Assembly (NCBI RefSeq): GCF_001941505.1
Contig: NZ_CP009248.1
Location: 248,001 to 312,000, forward strand
Reading direction: 5' to 3'
From: Corynebacterium sphenisci DSM 44792
GTDB lineage: Bacteria > Actinomycetota > Actinomycetes > Mycobacteriales > Mycobacteriaceae
Length of the DNA stretch: 64,000 nt
The notes under the pieces were generated by a model. It worked only from the letters and a program-made list of their open reading frames with translations. It searched no databases and had not been told where the DNA came from. Made by a program: the position numbers and the translations under genes. Of the stretch, positions 59,066 to 64,000 are shown in pieces; position 1 is the stretch's first letter; every line of letters starts with the position of its first letter.

Positions 59066-61887
59066 TGGCGGACACGGTGATCCTGCTCGGCGCCGGGCCC
59101 GGGCCGGAGGCGATCCGCGGCAACCTCGTCGACCTGGCCGCCCTCGGCCTGGTGCACCGGGTGCTGTGGGCGCCGGCCACCCCGGCGGCGGCCCGCGCCG
59201 GCCGGCTCACCGAGATCACCGCCGGGCACCCGGTGACCCGCGACCTCGGGGTGGCCGACGCGCTGCGCGGGGCCGCCGGGCGGGTGCTGCTCATCGCCCT
59301 GGACGAGCCGGACGCGGCCGGGTCCACCCTGGACGCGGCGGCGACCGCGGCGTGGACCGACGCGGTGGACCGGGTCGGCCCGGCCGCCGCGCACCGGGTG
59401 CACCTGGTGCTGCCCCGGCTGCCGCTGCCCGCCGCGGCGCCGGCGGCGATGCCCGGCTGGACGATGCTGGCGCTGTCCCCGGAGGACTCCGACGCCCCCG
59501 GCGACGCGGTGCTGGAGCAGCACCGCGCCGACGGCCCGGCGGCGCTGGCCCGCTACGCCGCCCCGGCGGTGGCCGGGCTGGCCGGGCTGTGGGCGGACGC
59601 GGCCGGGGTCCCGCTGCTGGACGGCCCCGATGGCCCGGTCGGCGGCGGCGGGCCCGGCCGGCTGCGCCTGGTGCGGGTGCACCACCGCCGGATCGACGTC
59701 GCCGACCTGGAGGACCGGCTGCGCCGCCGCGCCCTGGACGTGCGCGCGGCCACCCCGCAGCCGCGGCTGCCCGGTGGCGCCCGGGTGGTCGCCGGCGGCG
59801 ATGACGGGGACCTGGTGGCCCGCGCCGCCGGGGCCTTCGCGGACCGGGCCCGGGCCCGCCTGGTGCCCGCCCCCGCCCCGCCCCCGCCGGCCCCGCCCGC
59901 CCGGATCGGGGCGGTGCGGGCGCTGCGCCGCTTCCTCGCCTTCTTCGCCCGCTGCGTGCTCGGCACCCCCCGCACCTGGTACGCCGCCCAGGTGCACGTG
60001 GTCCAGTCCACCCTGGCCCGGGCGGTGCAGGCCGCGCTCTACGGGGCCGACTCCGATGTGGAGGTGGTCTGCGGCGATCACTCCGGGATCCGCCGCCGGG
60101 AGGGCATCGCCGAACTCACCGGGGCCTCCGCGGCGCTGCGCGAGCGGCTGGACCGCGACCCGGCCGCGCCGGTGGGCCCGCCCCCGGCGCTGGCCACCCT
60201 ATGGCGTGGCTGGACCGGGGTGGCCCTGGGCCTCGTCGACGGCGCGGACCGGGCCGAGGCCCCGGCGGCGCGGGACCACTACGGCAACCCGATGGTGCTC
60301 AGCCGGCCCGCGCTGGCCGTCCCTGACGTCGCCGACTCCTTCGACGGGGCGCATCCCACGCTCACCGCGCTGCTCGGCGACTCCCTGGGCGGCACCCGGA
60401 TCGCCCCCTTCGACCCCTACGGGGCCCGCGCCTACGGGGAGGCCCTGGATCTGGCGGTGCGGCAGACCACGGACCGCTCCGTGGCCCGGCTGCGGGAGGA
60501 CTTCCGCACCTGGCGGGCCGCCCGCTCGGCGAGCTTCGCCTGGCGCACCGGGGAGGCGATCGCCGGCTTCGTCGAGGAGTCCCGGGACCGGGCCGCCGCC
60601 GCCGGGGAGCGGCTGCACCGGATCCGCGCCGAACGCGCCGGGCTCGGGGAGCCGGACCCGGCCGCCGGGGACCGGCTGGTGCGCACCCTGCGCCGGCTCA
60701 CCCTCGGCTGGGCGCTGCTGCAGGCGGCGCTGATCTACCTCATCGTCTGCGGCATCGCCCCGGGGGCGCGGCTGGCCGACTGGGGCCCGGCCCTGTCCTG
60801 GGGGCGCGGGCTGCTCGCCATCGCGGTGACCACCCTGGCCGCCCTCGGCGCCGGGTTCGCGGTGTTCGCCCGCGCCCAGCGCGGGGTCCTCGAACGCGCC
60901 GCCGCCGCCCGCCGGATCGCCGCGGAGGAGGAGGCCGCGGTCCGCGACCTGGTCTCCGCGGTGGCCCATGTGGAGCGCGCCGGGCTGGCCTACGGCCAGC
61001 ACCAGGCGTGGTCGGCGATCCTCGGCCGGGCGCTCGCCGCGCCCTTCGGCGCCGACCCCGCCCGGGTGCGCGGCACCCGGATCCCGGAGGCCGGGATGCC
61101 CCGGGCCGCGGTGATCGCCGAGGCGGTGGCCGAGGAGGCGGAGCTGGGCCGGGCGGTGTCCGCGCTGCGGGACCGGCTCTTCCCCCCGGCCTGGGCGGAC
61201 GCCGCCGTGGACCGGCTGCTCACCGCCGCCCGGGAGGCCGCGGAGCGGTCCGGGGACCGGGTGCCGGAGCCCGGGCAGCTCTACGGCCAGGCCGGGGCGG
61301 GCAGCGCCTCCCCCCTGGACCGGCTCGCCCGGGGCGCGGTCGCCGCGGACCTGCCCCGCGGCGGGGCCGCGGAGGCGGCCTGGGCCCCGGCGATCGCCGC
61401 CCTCGCCGACTCCGCGGCGGCCGGGCCGCTGCTCGCCCGGCTGCGCAGCTGGGAGGACGGGGAGGAGCGGATCCGGGGCAGCGCGGACCTGCTCGCCGGG
61501 CTGGACGGCGGCGCCGCCGGCGCGGCGCCCCGGTTCACCCCGGCGGCGCTGGCCGCGCAAGGCGTCAACCGGGGCGGCACCGAGGTCGACCCCGCGGTCG
61601 GCGGCGTGTTCCGCGGCCCCGGCGAGGGCGCCGCGGGCACCCTGGGGCGCACCCTCACCCTGGTGCACTACGGCCGGGTCGCCGACGCGGCCTGGTTGGC
61701 CGAGGCGGCCGCCGCCGAGCCCGCCGACCCGGCCGCGGCGGAGTCGGCGCGGGCGGTGCTCGAGCGGCCCTGGCCGCCGGAGCCGCCCGGCTCCGCCGCA
61801 CCGGGGGCGCCGCCGGGCGGGGGCCGGCACCGCCGCCCCGGCGGATCCGGCCCGGCGCTGCCGGAGTTCGGCGAGGATCTGATGTAG
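59065..61887 (+). CDS. Large two-helix membrane protein of the cluster
   Basis: 940 residues, coupled to the tubulin-like gene by TGATG. The N terminus MADTVILLGAGPGPEAIRGN looks like a Rossmann-type strand and Gly-rich loop, perhaps a second degenerate nucleotide fold. A hydrophilic region to about 540 includes a Pro-rich linker (PAPAPPPPAPPARIG). Two membrane helices follow (about 545-566, LGWALLQAALIYLIVCGIA, and 578-600, LLAIAVTTLAALGAGFAVFA), then a helical cytosolic domain and a Pro/Gly-rich tail. Both ends are therefore on the same side. No family is recognised; it may tether the tubulin-like protein to the membrane. Confidence 0.75.
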   Translation: MADTVILLGAGPGPEAIRGNLVDLAALGLVHRVLWAPATPAAARAGRLTEITAGHPVTRDLGVADALRGAAGRVLLIALDEPDAAGSTLDAAATAAWTDAVDRVGPAAAHRVHLVLPRLPLPAAAPAAMPGWTMLALSPEDSDAPGDAVLEQHRADGPAALARYAAPAVAGLAGLWADAAGVPLLDGPDGPVGGGGPGRLRLVRVHHRRIDVADLEDRLRRRALDVRAATPQPRLPGGARVVAGGDDGDLVARAAGAFADRARARLVPAPAPPPPAPPARIGAVRALRRFLAFFARCVLGTPRTWYAAQVHVVQSTLARAVQAALYGADSDVEVVCGDHSGIRRREGIAELTGASAALRERLDRDPAAPVGPPPALATLWRGWTGVALGLVDGADRAEAPAARDHYGNPMVLSRPALAVPDVADSFDGAHPTLTALLGDSLGGTRIAPFDPYGARAYGEALDLAVRQTTDRSVARLREDFRTWRAARSASFAWRTGEAIAGFVEESRDRAAAAGERLHRIRAERAGLGEPDPAAGDRLVRTLRRLTLGWALLQAALIYLIVCGIAPGARLADWGPALSWGRGLLAIAVTTLAALGAGFAVFARAQRGVLERAAAARRIAAEEEAAVRDLVSAVAHVERAGLAYGQHQAWSAILGRALAAPFGADPARVRGTRIPEAGMPRAAVIAEAVAEEAELGRAVSALRDRLFPPAWADAAVDRLLTAAREAAERSGDRVPEPGQLYGQAGAGSASPLDRLARGAVAADLPRGGAAEAAWAPAIAALADSAAAGPLLARLRSWEDGEERIRGSADLLAGLDGGAAGAAPRFTPAALAAQGVNRGGTEVDPAVGGVFRGPGEGAAGTLGRTLTLVHYGRVADAAWLAEAAAAEPADPAAAESARAVLERPWPPEPPGSAAPGAPPGGGRHRRPGGSGPALPEFGEDLM

Positions 61888-61930
61888 GCCGCCGCCGGGT
61901 GCCACCCGGCGGCGCGGAAGGGAGAGGCGG

Positions 61931-64000
61931 ATGCCGATGGGCGAGGCCGAGGGGCTGACCCGCGAGATCGCGCAGGTGCCGGAGTACATCCTGCGCGCCA
62001 TCATCCGGGAGGGGGAGCCGGACGAGGGCACCATCCGGCGGATGCTGCCCACCCGGCACCGGCACCTCGCCGCGGAAATCCGCCGTCGCCTGGTCGGCGG
62101 GCCCGCCGAGCCCGCGGCCGGCGCCGCGGACCCGGCGGGGGGGCCCGAGCCCGATCCCGCCCCGGCCCCCGCGCCGGCGGGGTTCACCGCCCGCCGCCCG
62201 GCGGAGCCGCCCGCGGAGGCCGCCGCGGAGCCGCCGGCCGGGGAGGCCGCCCCGGCGCCCGCGGCGGCGGCCCCGGACCCGGCCCGGCCGGTGAACCCGG
62301 TGGTCGCCGAATTCGACGAGCTCACCGCCGGCGGCGCCGCCGATGCCGCGGTGATGGACCCGGCCGATGCGCTGCCCGCCACCGGGGAGCACTTCGCCCA
62401 GTACCTCGGCGGGGCCGCCGAGCCGATCGGCGAGGTGCGGGTGCGCCGCCGCCCGGTCGCCGGCGGCGCCCGGATCGAGCTGACCTGGGCGGACCCGCCC
62501 GGGGTGGCGGAGCCGGTGCGGATCTACCGGGTGATCGCCGCCGACGGGGAGGCCCGGCCGAACCCGGACGAGGGCCCGCTGGCGCTGACCACCGTCGGCC
62601 ACGGCTACGTGGAGGCGGAGCGCGAGGGGGTGGCCTTCCGGCACTACCAGGTGTGGCTCAACGCCGGGGCGGACCTGCGCGCCGCCCTCGACGCGCAGCC
62701 CCGGCTGGTCGGCGAGGACATCGCGGTGGCCCCGGTGCCCGGGTTCGTCACCCGGGTCTCCCAGGGCGTGGTGGAGGGCACCTGGGCGACGGTGCCCGGC
62801 TACGCCGGGATCCGGGTCTACGCCGCCCCCGCCGCCGACCCCGGCCCCCTGGAGGTGCCCGGCAACCTGCTCGCCGAGGGCGTCACCGCCCGCGGTTTCG
62901 AGCACCGGGCCCCGGTGCGCGGGGCGGCGATGCGCTACCGGCTGGTGCCCGAGGTGGAGTTCCGGGGCCGCCGGGTGGTCGCCGCCGCCGGCGGCCGGGT
63001 CGCCGAGGTGCACGTGCCCGCGGAGCTCGCCGCCGTGGAGCTGCAGCTGTGCGAGCGCTTCACCGACGCCGGCGGGGACGACCGGATCGCGCTGAGCTGG
63101 TACGCCCCGGCCGCCGGGGTGGTGCGGATCTACCTCGGGGACCGCTCGCCCGCCCCGGACCTGTCCTTCGAGCAGGTGCCGGAGGAGGCCCTGGCCCGGG
63201 ATCCGGCCCTGGCCCCGGCGAACCTGGTGGGCAGCTACGCCCCGGGCCCGGAGGGCGCCCAGCGCGATGAGCGGGTGATGTGGCCCGCCGGCCTCGACGA
63301 GGTGCACCTCACCCCGGTGACCGTGGTCGACGGCCGGGCCGCGGTGGGGGTGACCCGGGTGCTGCAGCGGGTCGCCCCGATCCGGGACGCCGCACTCGCC
63401 GAACGCGGCGCCGGGCAGCTCATCACCTTCGCCTGGCCGGCGGGGGCGGCGATGGTGAAGGTGGAGACCGCGCCCCTGGGCGCCGCGGACGCCGCCGACC
63501 GGGTCTTCCGCGGGGAGCTCGACGAGGCCGGCTACCGCCGGGCCGGCGGGATCCGGCTGCGCCTGGACCCCTTCGGGGCCACGGTGACGCTCACCCCGCG
63601 CAGCATCTACGCCGGGCGGGAGACCGCCGCGGAGCCCACCGTGCTGGCCTACCGGGGGCTGCGCACCTACCGGTGGCGGCTGGAGCCGGACCCGCGGGGG
63701 CTGCTGCTGCGGCTCTGGTGCTCCGGCGCCGAGGACCGCAATCCGCCCCGGTTCCAGCTGGTGCACCACCCCACCCGGCTGCCGCTGTGCCCGGAGGACG
63801 CCGCCGAGGCCGGGGCGGGGGTGCTGCGCACCACCCCGGTGGAGGCCGGCACCGGCCGGGCACTGGCCGAGCCGGGGATCGTGCTCGCCCCGGACGCCCT
63901 CGCCGGCGGCTACGACGCCGCCGCCGCGGGCCCCGCCTGGCTGGTCGCCGCGGGGGAGCTTTCCCGGCTGCGGCCCGGCCAGTGGCTGCGCCCCTTCATC
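61931..64000 (+). CDS. Fibronectin-III-like repeat protein (C-terminal part outside window)
   Basis: Open to the right edge: 690 codons from ATG 61931 (GAAGGGAGAGG upstream; a second in-frame ATG is at 61937). Residues 1-60 are a charged helical head (TREIAQVPEYILRAIIREGE), then a Pro/Ala-rich linker to about 130, then repeated beta modules that resemble FN3 by their Trp-strand and following hydrophobic strand: RIELTWADPPG...RIYRV, RIALSWYAPAAG...RIYLG and LITFAWPAGAA. No signal peptide or helix is seen, so the visible part is probably cytosolic, which is unusual for FN3-type repeats. It begins 43 bases after the preceding stop. Confidence 0.75.
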   Translation, partial: MPMGEAEGLTREIAQVPEYILRAIIREGEPDEGTIRRMLPTRHRHLAAEIRRRLVGGPAEPAAGAADPAGGPEPDPAPAPAPAGFTARRPAEPPAEAAAEPPAGEAAPAPAAAAPDPARPVNPVVAEFDELTAGGAADAAVMDPADALPATGEHFAQYLGGAAEPIGEVRVRRRPVAGGARIELTWADPPGVAEPVRIYRVIAADGEARPNPDEGPLALTTVGHGYVEAEREGVAFRHYQVWLNAGADLRAALDAQPRLVGEDIAVAPVPGFVTRVSQGVVEGTWATVPGYAGIRVYAAPAADPGPLEVPGNLLAEGVTARGFEHRAPVRGAAMRYRLVPEVEFRGRRVVAAAGGRVAEVHVPAELAAVELQLCERFTDAGGDDRIALSWYAPAAGVVRIYLGDRSPAPDLSFEQVPEEALARDPALAPANLVGSYAPGPEGAQRDERVMWPAGLDEVHLTPVTVVDGRAAVGVTRVLQRVAPIRDAALAERGAGQLITFAWPAGAAMVKVETAPLGAADAADRVFRGELDEAGYRRAGGIRLRLDPFGATVTLTPRSIYAGRETAAEPTVLAYRGLRTYRWRLEPDPRGLLLRLWCSGAEDRNPPRFQLVHHPTRLPLCPEDAAEAGAGVLRTTPVEAGTGRALAEPGIVLAPDALAGGYDAAAAGPAWLVAAGELSRLRPGQWLRPFI

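Overview
The window is one contiguous piece of very G+C-rich chromosome from a mycolic-acid actinomycete, most likely a high-GC Corynebacterium or close relative. The gene order matches, from memory, the ppx / proC / hem / ccs / men / secE-nusG / rplKA / rplJL / rpoBC segment of Mycobacterium tuberculosis (Rv0496 to Rv0668) and its corynebacterial counterpart. Further clues are the 33-residue ribosomal protein bS22, a MenJ-type menaquinone reductase, an MgtA-type mannosyltransferase, a PorA-family (DUF3068) protein, and many start codons sitting 6-8 bases after a TANNNT -10 box, as expected for leaderless mRNAs. No insertion sequence, phage gene, CRISPR array or plasmid function is visible.

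Layout. 1-6 kb: end of an exopolyphosphatase gene, a Pro/Ala/Glu-rich membrane protein, proC, a small HTH protein, bS22, an acyltransferase, a SerB1-like HAD phosphatase (minus strand) and a glutaredoxin-like protein. 6.3-16.4 kb: tetrapyrrole synthesis (hemA, hemC, hemD fusion, hemB, hemL), interrupted by two small membrane proteins and a P-type-ATPase-like protein whose catalytic motifs are all changed. 16.4-21.6 kb: a histidine phosphatase and the System II cytochrome c maturation set (TlpA-like lipoprotein, CcdA, ResB, CcsB, small membrane protein). 21.7-24.3 kb: rmlB, rmlC, rmlA for dTDP-sugar synthesis. 24.3-38 kb: menaquinone synthesis (menA, menE, menB, menC, menD, menG, menJ, prenyl diphosphate synthase) with two secreted trypsin-like proteases, a DUF3592 protein and mgtA among them. 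38-44.1 kb: four tRNAs, secE, nusG, rplK, rplA, rplJ, rplL and a PorA-family gene. 44.5-52 kb: rpoB and rpoC.

52.2-64 kb, running off the right edge, is the least ordinary part: a compact same-strand cluster of a three-helix membrane protein, a secreted/membrane-anchored von Willebrand A protein with an intact MIDAS motif, a 1212-residue tubulin/FtsZ-superfamily-like protein, a 940-residue protein with two membrane helices, and an open-ended protein with fibronectin-III-like repeats. A tubulin relative beside a vWA protein recalls the FtsZ-like family that Makarova and Koonin predicted to belong to a membrane-remodelling module. Its role here is unknown and it is the best candidate for an undescribed system.

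The first 52 kb reads as one respiratory and gene-expression neighbourhood: heme and cytochrome c maturation supply cytochromes, the men genes supply the quinone, and the rpl/rpo genes supply the ribosome and RNA polymerase. All functional calls come from reading motifs and recalled synteny; no database search was run.
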